From Kitasatospora sp. MBT63 (GTDB lineage Bacteria; Actinomycetota; Actinomycetes; Streptomycetales; Streptomycetaceae): DNA of 64,000 nucleotides. Under the pieces are notes generated by a model that searched no databases, was not told the DNA's origin, and saw only the letters and a program-made list of their open reading frames with translations. The stretch is from contig NZ_JAIZ01000105.1 in assembly GCF_000710465.2 (NCBI RefSeq), positions 1 through 64,000 of the forward strand, written 5' to 3'. Made by a program: the position numbers and the translations under genes. Below, in pieces: positions 40,913 to 48,022 of this stretch (positions are counted from its first letter, which is position 1; the number at the start of each line of letters is the position of its first letter).

Positions 40913-41757
40913 GAGACGTCCCGCTGGAGCCGGTTCCAGTCGTCGAGCCGGACCCCGTGGGAGATCGGGCGCGGCCGGCCGTGGTGCCGGGTGCAAACCC
41001 GGCCGACGTCGCCCTGGCACCCCTCGTACCGGCAGGCGATCGCGCGCTCCGGCCCTGCCATCTGCCACGGGGATTGATCGTTTTCGCCCCGCGCGCCCGC
41101 GCGGACCTGTGGCTGAGGTACAGGATCAGCCGTGTCCATGTCCTTGTGGGTCCCCCTACCGGAGGTAGGGGCTGTAGATGTACCCCCCGCTGTGGACGGG
41201 TTCCGGAACCTGTCCGTGGACGGGTTCCGTACCCGTCCGTGGACGGGTTCCGAATCCTCGGAACCTGTCTGTGGACGGGTTCCGGAACCCCCGACGTGGA
41301 CGGGTTCCGGAACCCCGCTGTGGACGGGTTCCGTAGCCCGTCCGTGGACGGGTTCCGACGCCGACCGCGCTTCGATGTCCCGGGCCTTTTTGGCCGCGTA
41401 CGCCCGTTTCTGGCGGGTGTCCTCCAGGAGGGGGAGGAACAGCTCCCACTCGGGCCGCGCGACGGGCATGAGCAGCCGGTAGACCGTTGTGTCGTTGGGG
41501 CGTCGTGCGACGGAGACCATCCGAACGCGCTCCAGCACGGTCAGGCAGTTGGAGACGACCTCCTCGGAGTAGCCGCTCAACCCCGCGAGCCTCTGCACCC
41601 CGGGATGGCAACGGGTTCCGTCCGCGTTCCCGTAGGTGGCCAGCCACGCCCCGACAACACCGACACGCGACAGCCGCTTACCGAAGCGCAGCACCTCGTT
41701 CCGCAGGGCGCGGGTCCACACCGTGCGGACTGACTCGACAGGCTTCTGGTCGTTCAA
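40909..41757 (-). CDS. Winged-helix, replication-initiator-like protein (282 aa)
   Basis: TTG start at 41757 with GGAGAG upstream; no ATG/GTG fits better. The first 120 residues form a helix-turn-helix domain of phage replisome-organiser type (LRNEVLRFGKRLSRVGVVGA, YGNADGTRCHPGVQRLAGLS, GYSEEVVSNCLTVLERVRMV). A central repetitive stretch (EPVHGRATEPVHSGVPEPVH) follows and then a C-terminal part with two Cys pairs. The repetitive stretch is encoded by seven directly repeated 14-bp units, like iterons inside phage initiator genes. DNA-replication initiation is inferred from these features and the early position. Confidence 0.68.
   Translation of the reverse strand: MNDQKPVESVRTVWTRALRNEVLRFGKRLSRVGVVGAWLATYGNADGTRCHPGVQRLAGLSGYSEEVVSNCLTVLERVRMVSVARRPNDTTVYRLLMPVARPEWELFLPLLEDTRQKRAYAAKKARDIEARSASEPVHGRATEPVHSGVPEPVHVGGSGTRPQTGSEDSEPVHGRVRNPSTDRFRNPSTAGGTSTAPTSGRGTHKDMDTADPVPQPQVRAGARGENDQSPWQMAGPERAIACRYEGCQGDVGRVCTRHHGRPRPISHGVRLDDWNRLQRDVS
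41192..41357 (-). repeat. Seven iteron-like repeats (candidate replication origin)
   Basis: GTGGACGGGTTCCG on the plus strand (CGGAACCCGTCCAC on the minus) occurs exactly at 41192, 41216, 41239, 41271, 41296, 41320 and 41344, with start spacings of 24, 23, 32, 25, 24 and 24 bp. All have the same orientation. Spacers vary in sequence, and two continue into GGTTCCGGAACC palindromes. Because units are not multiples of 3 apart, each is read in changing frames, so DNA sequence rather than protein sequence is being conserved. Confidence 0.75.
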
Positions 41758-41839
41758 AGGGGGTGCTCTCCGTGAGGTGGTTGGTGCCCGTGGCGGGCCG
41801 GGGTGGTCGCGGCTCGCCACGGGCGGCTCAGGGGTGCCG

Positions 41840-42463
41840 TCAGGGCTGCGGGTGGGCGGCGCGGTCGGCCCCGGCCGGGGCGGTGAGCTCGCGGCCGCAG
41901 GAGCAGCGGATCGAGCCGTCCGGCTGGGCGTCGAGGTAGCGCCAGCGGTGGAACGGGCACGGCTTGACCAGGCGGCCGCCGGGCGGGTGCTGGACGATCG
42001 CGGCCCGGCCGTTGTACGGGCCGCCCATGGCCCGGACGGGGTGGAGGTCGCCGCAGGCAAGGCACCGGCCGACAGTGCCGGGCGGGATCGCCCGGGTGAG
42101 CCGGTCGGACCGGGACCCGGGGCAGTGCACGGGCGGGGTCAGGCCGAGCGGGGTGAACGCCAGCGTCCGGCCGGCCGGGCCGACGGGCTCCTGGCCGGAA
42201 CCGACCGCCCGCCCGTCGCACGTCGCGCACACCACATCGCCGGCGGGGAGCGACTCGCGCGACAGGAACCGGTCGTCGAAGACGCTGCTGCCGCACCAGA
42301 GGCTGTAGACCGTGCGGCCGGTGCCGTACCGGACGCCGGAGCGCACCCGGTGCCAGCGGGACATCCGCTCGGTGCGGACGAACCGCGGGCCGGTGGCGAG
42401 CGGCTCGTCCTCGGCGCCGTACATCCCGAACGAGCTGGTGTGGGGAAACAGAGCGACCGTCAA
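41840..42463 (-). CDS. Zinc-finger-bearing hypothetical protein (207 aa)
   Basis: TTG start at 42463 overlaps the previous stop (TTGA) and has AGGAGG 5 nt upstream. Cys pairs CATC, CLAC and CSC with neighbouring His (RCLACGDLHPVRAMG, KPCPFHRWRYLD, IRCSCGRELTAP) and VYSLWCGSSVFDDRFLSRES. It appears to hold two or three zinc ribbons. No enzyme motif is seen. It lies just ahead of the initiator-like gene in the early operon. Confidence 0.62.
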   Translation of the reverse strand: MTVALFPHTSSFGMYGAEDEPLATGPRFVRTERMSRWHRVRSGVRYGTGRTVYSLWCGSSVFDDRFLSRESLPAGDVVCATCDGRAVGSGQEPVGPAGRTLAFTPLGLTPPVHCPGSRSDRLTRAIPPGTVGRCLACGDLHPVRAMGGPYNGRAAIVQHPPGGRLVKPCPFHRWRYLDAQPDGSIRCSCGRELTAPAGADRAAHPQP

Positions 42464-42774
42464 GACGTCCTCCTGGTGCTGGTGGAGCTGGTGGTGTTCT
42501 CCGGGCCGCGCCCGGTGGCGACCCGGGCGAGCCGGTAGGTCTGCGGGGTGGAGCGGCGCTTGCCGGAGGCGACGGCCCGGGCGTCGACCAGGGCGCTCGC
42601 GGCCTGCGAGGTGGGGAGCCGCTGGGGGGTGTAGCCGGGGCCCGGCTCGGGCTCGGCCCGGCCGGCCTGGGCGGCCGGGGTATGGCCGGGGCAGCGCCAG
42701 CCGGTGAGGTAGAAGCGGGCTGCCTCGCCACAGTGCTGCCCGGTGGCGGGCAGCCACTGGCGGCAGCTGCTCAC
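42460..42774 (-). CDS. Hypothetical protein with His/Cys N-terminus (104 aa)
   Basis: GTG 42774 sharing GTGA with the previous stop. CRQWLPATGQHCGEAARFYL and CPGHTPAAQAG could coordinate one zinc. The C-terminal half is basic (RLPTSQAASALVDARAVASG, KRRSTPQTYRLARV). A small nucleic-acid-binding role is plausible but unproven. Confidence 0.58.
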   Translation of the reverse strand: MSSCRQWLPATGQHCGEAARFYLTGWRCPGHTPAAQAGRAEPEPGPGYTPQRLPTSQAASALVDARAVASGKRRSTPQTYRLARVATGRGPENTTSSTSTRRTS

Positions 42775-42965
42775 CGCGGCCGCCGCAGCGGGCGGGGCGC
42801 AGCGAGCACCTGGTCCACGTCGGCGTCCAGGGAGGCCCCGGCGGAGTCCAGCGCCGCCAGGAGCTCCAGGACGAATGTGGTGACCGCGGGGTGGCCGGTG
42901 GCCAGGCCCGACGCGAGGTGCTGCACCACGGTGCGGCGCAGCGGCTGCGGGTCGGGCGTGGACAT
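42771..42965 (-). CDS. Small helical hypothetical protein (64 aa)
   Basis: PLRRTVVQHLASGLATGHPA and TTFVLELLAALDSAGASLDA are amphipathic helices; the C-terminus is basic. It is coupled to the next gene by GTGA. No family is recognised. Confidence 0.58.
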   Translation of the reverse strand: MSTPDPQPLRRTVVQHLASGLATGHPAVTTFVLELLAALDSAGASLDADVDQVLAAPRPLRRPR

Positions 42966-42977
42966 CGGTCCTCCGGG

Positions 42978-43400
42978 TCAGAAGGGCGGGTTGAGGGAGT
43001 AGGCCGGCTCGCCGGGCGGGCGCCAGCGCCAGAGGCGGCGGGCGAGCCACAGCGGCGGGTGCCAGGTGGCGAGCACCAGGTCCGGGTCCCAGCAGTCGCA
43101 GCGGGCGTAATCGGTGCCCGCGTACTCGCCGGTCTCGTCGCCGTAGTCGCTGAACCAGGTGCCGGCTCCCCCGCACCAGGTGCAGTACGGCAGCGGGGTG
43201 TCGGCGAGCTGCAGGCGCGGCAGCGGGTACGGCTCGTAGCGGACCCGCAGGCGGGTGCGTGGCAGCGGCAGGAGGAACCAGCCGTGGCCGTCCGGTCGCT
43301 GGAGCTCGAGGGCCGGGATCGGGTCGGTGACCCGGACCAGGCGCAGCGGCCATCGGGGCCCCGGTCGCGGGGCGGGGCCGAGGTGCTGAGGGAAGGTCAC
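42978..43400 (-). CDS. Hypothetical protein with Cys cluster (140 aa)
   Basis: GTG 43400 coupled by GTGA to the upstream gene. The centre holds YCTWCGGAGTWFSDYG and ARCDCWDPDLVLATW, a DnaJ-zinc-finger-like C-x2-C-G-G-x-G and C-x-C pattern. The rest is Pro/Trp/Arg-rich. It probably binds zinc; the function is unknown. Confidence 0.6.
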   Translation of the reverse strand: MTFPQHLGPAPRPGPRWPLRLVRVTDPIPALELQRPDGHGWFLLPLPRTRLRVRYEPYPLPRLQLADTPLPYCTWCGGAGTWFSDYGDETGEYAGTDYARCDCWDPDLVLATWHPPLWLARRLWRWRPPGEPAYSLNPPF

Positions 43401-43582
43401 CGGGGTTCCCCTTTCGTGGTGGTGCGGGCGGCGGCCAGGCGGGTGGTGCGCAGTCGGCGCGCGCGGCGGTAGCGGCGGCGGACGGAGCGCAGGGCGCCGC
43501 GGAAGACGTCCGCGAATGCCCAGACCGCGAGGCCGGTCCAGCAGGTGAGGATGAGCAGGGTGCCGATCAGGCCGCGGGACAT
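43397..43582 (-). CDS. Small membrane protein (61 aa)
   Basis: One hydrophobic helix (LIGTLLILTCWTGLAVWAFA) followed by a strongly basic tail ([20 protein letters not shown]). It starts within the previous stop (TGATG). The topology would leave the basic tail in the cytoplasm, where it could bind DNA or lipids. A superinfection or exclusion role is possible but only a guess. Confidence 0.62.
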   Translation of the reverse strand: MSRGLIGTLLILTCWTGLAVWAFADVFRGALRSVRRRYRRARRLRTTRLAAARTTTKGEPR

Positions 43583-44064
43583 CAGTCCTCCCACTGGGGG
43601 TCGTAGGTGGTGCGGATCTCCAGGGCGTGGACCATGAACGCGGTGTCCCGCTCGGCGCCCTCGACGTCCACGGCGTACATCCGCAGTACGGCGTCGTCGT
43701 CGGGCTGCTCCGGGTACCAGCGGAAGCCGGCGGGCAGGCCCACGGTCATGCGGTAGTGGTCCTCGCAGCGGGCCCGGGCGACCTCGGCGGCGGCGAACAG
43801 CCCGAGGCCGATCGACGCGACCTCGGCCCGCCACGGCGCGGCGCCAGCCGCGGCCGCCAGCTCCGCGATCCGGCCGCGCAGGCGATCGTTGTCGGCGAGC
43901 AACGCGGCGCAGCGGGACCGGGCGTTCCGGGCGACTCGGTCCAGCGCGACCATCCGGGCCCGCTCTGCTTCGCGCTCGGCCTGGAGCTGCGGCACCAGCA
44001 GCTGGTAGGACTCCAGCGTGCGGCGCTCGGCGCCGGACAGGCCCTCGGTCGCGTCGGCGGTCAC
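43582..44064 (-). CDS. Hypothetical protein, coiled-coil start and alpha/beta end (160 aa)
   Basis: Residues 1-75 are helical (LESYQLLVPQLQAEREAERA, RCAALLADNDRLRGRIAELA). The second half is a distinct domain (GLGLFAAAEVARARCEDHYR, WYPEQPDDDAVLRMYAVDVE). GTG start coupled by GTGA. Not recognised. Confidence 0.6.
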   Translation of the reverse strand: MTADATEGLSGAERRTLESYQLLVPQLQAEREAERARMVALDRVARNARSRCAALLADNDRLRGRIAELAAAAGAAPWRAEVASIGLGLFAAAEVARARCEDHYRMTVGLPAGFRWYPEQPDDDAVLRMYAVDVEGAERDTAFMVHALEIRTTYDPQWED

Positions 44065-44387
44065 TCGGCACCGTCCTCGGGCCGGGGTGCAGTGATCAGG
44101 GTGAACAGCTCGACGGGGATGCCGCCGACCTCGGCGCGGGCGACGTAGTGCCGGGCGCCGGTGGCCCAGGTCTCGCAGGTGACCTCGGTGCCGAGCTCAG
44201 CAGCCCAGGCGGTGAGGGTGTCCAGGTCCCGGTGCGTGCTGATCCTGATCTCGGGCTCCCCCGGGGCCCAGGGGGTGCAGGCGATCTCGACCGACCGCGG
44301 GGCGGGGTCGAGGCGGACGACCAACGTGGGGAGCAGTGTGAGGGCCCGCAGGTAGCTGCCCTGCTGGAGCTGGGAGTCGGTGGTCAC
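44061..44387 (-). CDS. Hypothetical protein (108 aa)
   Basis: GTG 44387 sharing GTGA with the upstream gene. Beta-rich with SVEIACTPWAPGEPEIRIST, DLDTLTAWAAELGTEVTCET and VGGIPVELFTLITAP, resembling small single-domain proteins that recur in streptomycete phage early regions. Function unknown. Confidence 0.6.
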   Translation of the reverse strand: MTTDSQLQQGSYLRALTLLPTLVVRLDPAPRSVEIACTPWAPGEPEIRISTHRDLDTLTAWAAELGTEVTCETWATGARHYVARAEVGGIPVELFTLITAPRPEDGAE

Positions 44388-44773
44388 GCGGTCACCAGCT
44401 CTCGGGCCGGGACGGGGGTGCCGAGGGGCGCGCTGGCGTGCAGGCAGACCGAGTAGTCGCCGATCACGACGGTGGCGCGCCACACGGTCCGCGGGCCGGA
44501 CGGCGTGTCGTGGTCACTGACCAGGACGATGTACCGGCCGGGCAGCGTGCTGCACCAGGCCTGGAGCACGCGGTACGCAGCGTCGTCCTCGGACCGGACC
44601 TGGCCGTCGATGATGCCGGCGCCGTGGCCGATCCAGCGGGCGCTCAGCCCGTGGTCGGCGCCGATGGCGACCGCGCGGCGGATCAGCTCCGCGGCGAGGC
44701 GGGCACCCTCGGCCGGCTCGGCGGGCTGGGGGGCCACCGTGGTGGCGGGGATCATGGCGGGGATAGGCTGCAT
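44384..44773 (-). CDS. Hypothetical protein (129 aa)
   Basis: ATG 44773 with GGAGG upstream. Contains ARLAAELIRRAVAIGADHGL, HGAGIIDGQVRSEDDAAYRV, GRYIVLVSDHDTPSGPRTVW and WRATVVIGDYSVCLHASA. A single alpha/beta domain without obvious catalytic motif. It is the first gene of the long coupled early operon (44773 down to 42978). Confidence 0.6.
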   Translation of the reverse strand: MQPIPAMIPATTVAPQPAEPAEGARLAAELIRRAVAIGADHGLSARWIGHGAGIIDGQVRSEDDAAYRVLQAWCSTLPGRYIVLVSDHDTPSGPRTVWRATVVIGDYSVCLHASAPLGTPVPARELVTA

Positions 44774-44865
44774 GTGCGGCCTGCCTCCTTCGTAGGGGTG
44801 ATCGGTGGGCCGGGCGCCGTCCCTGGAGTCCAAGCCGGGGGCGGCCGACCCATGTCTGGGGTCGA

Positions 44866-45138
44866 TCAGGCGGAGCGCTGGCGGCCGATGGCGGCCGGGT
44901 CGATCTCGCCGGCGGCGGAGAGCTCGCGGATGTGCGCAGCGGTGAAGCGCGTCTGGCCGGCGATGAAGGTGCATCGCACGGTCCGGGCCGCGACGCGGCC
45001 GGCGAGCCAGCGCTTGGACACTCCGAGCAGCTCGCAGACCTGCTCGATGGAGTAGTGGCGCAGCTCTGCGGCCTCGTCCGTGTCGGCCGCCGCGGTGGCG
45101 GGGGCCTTGCGGGGCCTGGTCTTGGTGGCCGTCGTCAC
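44866..45138 (-). CDS. Excisionase-family HTH protein (90 aa)
   Basis: After a basic Ala/Thr-rich start comes an AlpA/MerR-like unit: ELRHYSIEQVCELLGVSKRW, LAGRVAARTVRCTFIAGQTR, FTAAHIRELSAAGEID. It shares GTGA with the XRE gene, so both respond to the same switch. This makes it the better of the two candidates for the excisionase, or alternatively a Cro-like early regulator. Confidence 0.7.
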   Translation of the reverse strand: MTTATKTRPRKAPATAAADTDEAAELRHYSIEQVCELLGVSKRWLAGRVAARTVRCTFIAGQTRFTAAHIRELSAAGEIDPAAIGRQRSA

Positions 45139-45341
45139 GACGATTCCTCCCTGTTGATTGCTGCGACCGGCACGTCGAGCGCGGCGGCGACCGTCCGCAG
45201 CGTCGTCTCGCTGGCACCCGCCAGCCCCCGCTCGATGCGGGAGAGGTGCGACGGGTCCCGCGAGATGCGCGCAGCAAGCCCGCGGATGCTCAGTTTCCTG
45301 GCCTCTCTAAAGGCCCGGATTGCCGTGCCGTTCGGTGTCAC
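45135..45341 (-). CDS. XRE family repressor, Cro-like (68 aa)
   Basis: GTG 45341 gives MTPNGTAIRAFREARKLSIR, a standard XRE start; an ATG at 45377 would add 12 residues unlike the family. The HTH is LAARISRDPSHLSRIERGLA, followed by LRTVAAALDVPVAAINREES. It is divergent from the larger XRE gene at 45556, as in lambda cI/cro layouts, with the operator region between them. Confidence 0.75.
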   Translation of the reverse strand: MTPNGTAIRAFREARKLSIRGLAARISRDPSHLSRIERGLAGASETTLRTVAAALDVPVAAINREESS

Positions 45342-45555
45342 GTGATGAAACGTAGCGCAGCGCGATGCACGTGGCAACAGTCATGCCCAGTTTCATGACA
45401 TCAACTCTTGTCGCACGTTCGTTCGACCGGCGTCCGGGATGCCCGCTGTGCTCGGTTTGATGCAACAGCGATGTGCCGAAACGCACCCTTAAGGGCAGGT
45501 CAAGGGGCCGGATCTGTGCTGTTCCGTTGCATGTGCGTGCGGCATGATGGCCCCC
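45342..45555. promoter_or_regulatory. Lysogeny switch region between divergent repressors
   Basis: Contains TCACGTGA (45338-45345), inverted ATGAAAC (45345-45351) and GTTTCAT (45390-45396), GCGATGCAC (45362-45370), GATGCA (45459-45464) and TTGCATGTGC (45527-45536). These repeated GATGCA/TGCATG elements are candidate operators and recall the attL-proximal repeats. The plus-strand gene has no ribosome site, suggesting a leaderless transcript. Confidence 0.55.
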
Positions 45556-46134
45556 ATGGAGACAGACTGGGCGCGGCTGGGCAGCGAGCTCCGGGCCGCC
45601 CGCGTCGCGAGCGGCCGCACGCAGGGCGAGCTCGGGGCCAGCATCGGCGTAGTCCGCAACTCGATCGCCACCGTGGAGAGCGGCGGGTCGCGGCGCATCA
45701 CCTCGACCATCCGCAGCTACGCCCGCGAGGTCGGGTGGCTGGACGGATCGATCGAGCAGGTTCTGGCCGGCGGAGACCCGGTCCTGGCCGCCGACCCCGC
45801 GCCCCGGGAAACGGGGCCGCCACCGGGCCAGCCCGAGCCGACGGAGCTCGAACTCGCCATCGCTCGACAGCTCGTGGCCCGGCTGTCGCCACGAGTCCTC
45901 CAGGAGCTGGCCGACGGCCATGTGATCGATACCGACGTCCTGGACCTGCGTGAGGATGGATCGGTGGCGGTGATGGCGCTTGTCATCGAACGCGGGGAGG
46001 AGCCGCCTGCCCCGGCCCAGGTGCGCGACGACCTCCAGGCCTGGAGCCAGGTGCAGCGGGACATGCGCCGGGCCGTGACCGACCGGCACAGGATGTCGGT
46101 CGAACATTCAACCGATCAGCCTTCACAGAAGTAG
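45556..46134 (+). CDS. XRE family immunity repressor (192 aa)
   Basis: ATG 45556 preferred over 45544, since METDWARLGSELRAARVASG fits the domain start. The HTH is RTQGELGASIGVVRNSIATV, ESGGSRRITSTIRSYAREVG. The second half (TELELAIARQLVARLSPRVL, DTDVLDLREDGSVAVMALVI) is an unrecognised C-terminal domain that could mediate oligomerisation; no LexA-type Ser/Lys protease is seen, so induction would not be by self-cleavage. It is the only sizeable rightward gene besides integrase and so likely the lysogen-expressed repressor. Confidence 0.72.
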   Translation: METDWARLGSELRAARVASGRTQGELGASIGVVRNSIATVESGGSRRITSTIRSYAREVGWLDGSIEQVLAGGDPVLAADPAPRETGPPPGQPEPTELELAIARQLVARLSPRVLQELADGHVIDTDVLDLREDGSVAVMALVIERGEEPPAPAQVRDDLQAWSQVQRDMRRAVTDRHRMSVEHSTDQPSQK

Positions 46135-46204
46135 GGCACTCCGCTACGGTTAGTGCACCTGCGAGGGAGGGTGGCACCGGTCTCGGCCAGGTAAGGGGGA
46201 CCGC

Positions 46205-46420
46205 GTGGAGCACCCGCGGATCCGCGTCAAGCGTGCCCCGGCGCTGCCGCGCCAGGGCGCGATCGTCTACTTCGACGGGACGGAGCTCCAGAGCACCCAC
46301 ACACTGATCGTCTGGGTGTTGGAGTCCAGGCTGAAGGCCGAAGACGTTCCCGCGCTGGAGCGCGCGCTCCAGGGCGACACCGACCAGCTCGTCAGCGAAC
46401 TTGTTGGCGCGGGGGTCTGA
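46205..46420 (+). CDS. Small hypothetical protein before integrase (71 aa)
   Basis: GTG 46205. A beta-alpha protein (HPRIRVKRAPALPRQGAIVY, THTLIVWVLESRLKAEDVPA, LERALQGDTDQLVSELVG). The stop is 2 nt before the integrase ATG, so the two are co-translated; it may modulate integration. No family is recognised. Confidence 0.6.
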   Translation: MEHPRIRVKRAPALPRQGAIVYFDGTELQSTHTLIVWVLESRLKAEDVPALERALQGDTDQLVSELVGAGV

Positions 46421-46422
46421 GG

Positions 46423-47733
46423 ATGGCTCACGCGGAGAAGCGCGGGAAGGTCTGGCGCGTCAAGTACAAGGTCCACGGCAAGTGGGAGTCAGCCAGCAAG
46501 GACGACTTCGGGAACCGGTTCGCCACGGAGCGACTGGCGGAACAGTACGGCCAGGCGCTGGAGGCCGACGCCCGCCGCGGCAAACGGTTCGTCAACCCCA
46601 CCGACGGCAAGATCACGATGGCGGAGTACGCCGAAGCGTGGCTGGAGTCGATCGATGTCGGAGCCCTGAGCGACGGGACCTACCGATCGCGCATCCGCTC
46701 GCAGATCCTCCCCGAGTGGGGGACGACCGATCTCCGGGACATCACGGTGCTCGGGTACCGGGCCTGGAAGAAGCGGCTCAGCGCGGCGCACAAGCCGAAC
46801 TACGTCTCGGCCATCGAGGGCCTGTTCCGTCTGATGCTCGAGGACGCGGTGGCCCAGAAGCTGATCGACACGAATCCGGTGCCGTCCGGCAAGGCGGCCA
46901 AGCGCGGCAGGTACCAGCCCCCGCCCGGGGCCGGCCAGGACAGCTACATCTTCCCCACCCCTTTCCAGGCGCTCTGCGTGGCCGAGAACGCACGGACGGC
47001 CCGCGATTTCATGGGCTACGTCATGGTCCTCACCATGGCCTACTCGGGGATGCGCATTGGTGAGATCTCGGGCCTGCTCAAGGACCGGCTGTGGCTGTCG
47101 GACGACCCGTACGGCAGCGCCATTCGGGTCGACTACCAGGGGCAGTGGATCAAAGGGAAGGGCTGGCAGCTGATCCCGCCCAAGTACGCCTCGTACAGGA
47201 CCTTGATCCTTCCGCCGTTCCTGGCCGAGCTGCTGCGCGAGCTGCGGGACAGCACGGACTCGCAGTACGTGTTCACGTCGGTCACCGGCAGGAACCTGCG
47301 GGTCGACGATCAGTTCTACGGCGAGTTCTGGCACCCCGTTGTGGACGGCCGACCGGCCGAGCCTCAGCGGAAGGGCACCCGGGGGCGGCCGGCCCTGAGA
47401 CCGGTGGAGGGCGTACGAGGGATGGTGCCGCACGGCACGCGGCACGGGCACAAGGTGTGGCTGGACGAGGACGGCCACAGCAGGGTCGCCGTGGAGACCC
47501 GCATGGGGCACAAGTCCGCGACGGTCGAGGCTCTCTACTCCCATGTGACCCCCGAGATGGAGCGCCGGGTGGCTCAGAGCCTCCAGGCCCGGTGGGAGCG
47601 ATCGCTGGGGGTCGCCCGGACCACGTGGGCCGTGTGGGAGCCAGCTTGGGAGATGATCTCCCAGGAATCTCCCATCGCCCGCATCCCGGTGCCGAGCGCG
47701 GCGTCTCAGTCAGCCTCGGCGGTAGCGGGCTGA
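46423..47733 (+). CDS. int: Phage tyrosine integrase (436 aa)
   Basis: Arm-binding-like N-terminus (EKRGKVWRVKYKVHGKWESA), core-binding SAM-like domain (about 60-160: TMAEYAEAWLESIDVGALSD), and catalytic domain with Arg211 in YSGMRIGEISGL, His337-x-x-Arg340 in VPHGTRHGHK, His363 in RMGHKS and the nucleophile Tyr372 in EALYSHVTPEM. The full catalytic set is present. The stop is 83 bp from attR, the usual int-attP layout. The site used is the sodN 3' end. Confidence 0.95.
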   Translation: MAHAEKRGKVWRVKYKVHGKWESASKDDFGNRFATERLAEQYGQALEADARRGKRFVNPTDGKITMAEYAEAWLESIDVGALSDGTYRSRIRSQILPEWGTTDLRDITVLGYRAWKKRLSAAHKPNYVSAIEGLFRLMLEDAVAQKLIDTNPVPSGKAAKRGRYQPPPGAGQDSYIFPTPFQALCVAENARTARDFMGYVMVLTMAYSGMRIGEISGLLKDRLWLSDDPYGSAIRVDYQGQWIKGKGWQLIPPKYASYRTLILPPFLAELLRELRDSTDSQYVFTSVTGRNLRVDDQFYGEFWHPVVDGRPAEPQRKGTRGRPALRPVEGVRGMVPHGTRHGHKVWLDEDGHSRVAVETRMGHKSATVEALYSHVTPEMERRVAQSLQARWERSLGVARTTWAVWEPAWEMISQESPIARIPVPSAASQSASAVAG

Positions 47734-47840
47734 ACGTGCCGTGACCTGGCATCTCTCCATACTGACGGCTAGTCTGGAGACAGTTCTCCCAGGCCGTCGC
47801 CGCCGAGTTCCACCACAGATCGACGCCATCTTCTGGGAGA
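47647..47840. repeat. TGGGAGA/TCTCCCA repeats, candidate integrase arm sites
   Basis: TGGGAGAT (47647-47654) and ATCTCCCA (47656-47663) form a perfect inverted repeat, ATCTCCCA recurs at 47667-47674, TTCTCCCA at 47784-47791, and the att core itself contains CTGGGAGA (47833-47840). Five copies in under 200 bp next to attR point to a recombinase-recognised motif, part of it within the int coding end. Confidence 0.55.
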
Positions 47841-47856
47841 CCAAGAAGGCCTGATC
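47817..47856 (+). repeat. attR
   Basis: Copy of the sodN C-terminal codons and stop (ending GAG ACC AAG AAG GCC TGA). The part after base 47841 is the original host sequence and leads into the native sodN terminator. The part before 47817 is phage DNA. Confidence 0.9.
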
Positions 47857-47862
47857 ACGGCA

Positions 47863-47903
47863 GCCACTGCCCCGGCGGAGCCCCGGCCCGCCGGGGCAGT
47901 GGC
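47863..47903 (+). terminator. Original sodN terminator stranded at attR
   Basis: Perfect 16-bp stem (47863-47878 with 47888-47903), 9-nt loop, 9 nt after the duplicated sodN stop. It must have ended the sodN transcript before integration; now it can only stop transcription leaving the right end of the prophage. Confidence 0.8.
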
Positions 47904-48022
47904 GTACCCGGCCATACCCTGCGGACCGGCGCCGCGTCCAGGGCCGGAAGGTCCCCGCGCGGGCCGCCGTAGGGGCAGAAAGTCCTTCCCGGCCCGGCCC
48001 CGCGTCCGAGTACGCTCGCCAT

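Larger units (their letters stand above)
12156..47856. mobile_element. Integrated siphovirus-type prophage in the 3' end of sodN
   Basis: About 35.7 kb bounded by duplicated att sequences. It holds tyrosine integrase, divergent repressor switch, early genes, methyltransferase, packaging, capsid, tail and lysis genes in standard order, read from right to left. No core gene looks broken, so it may still be inducible. The attachment site is within a protein-coding gene for a metalloenzyme rather than a tRNA. Late genes oppose the direction of sodN. Accessory regulators sit between the lysis cassette and attL. Confidence 0.93.

Noticed and set aside
41192-41357. CRISPR-like spaced repeats
   Set aside because: The units are 14 bp, spacers are about 10 bp and partly similar, and the block lies within a coding gene with no cas genes. 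Iterons fit better.
41754-42731. 325-aa minus-strand frame overlapping the 41840-42463 gene
   Set aside because: Pro/Arg/Ala-rich shadow; the other frame has zinc-ribbon motifs and start/stop coupling with its neighbours.
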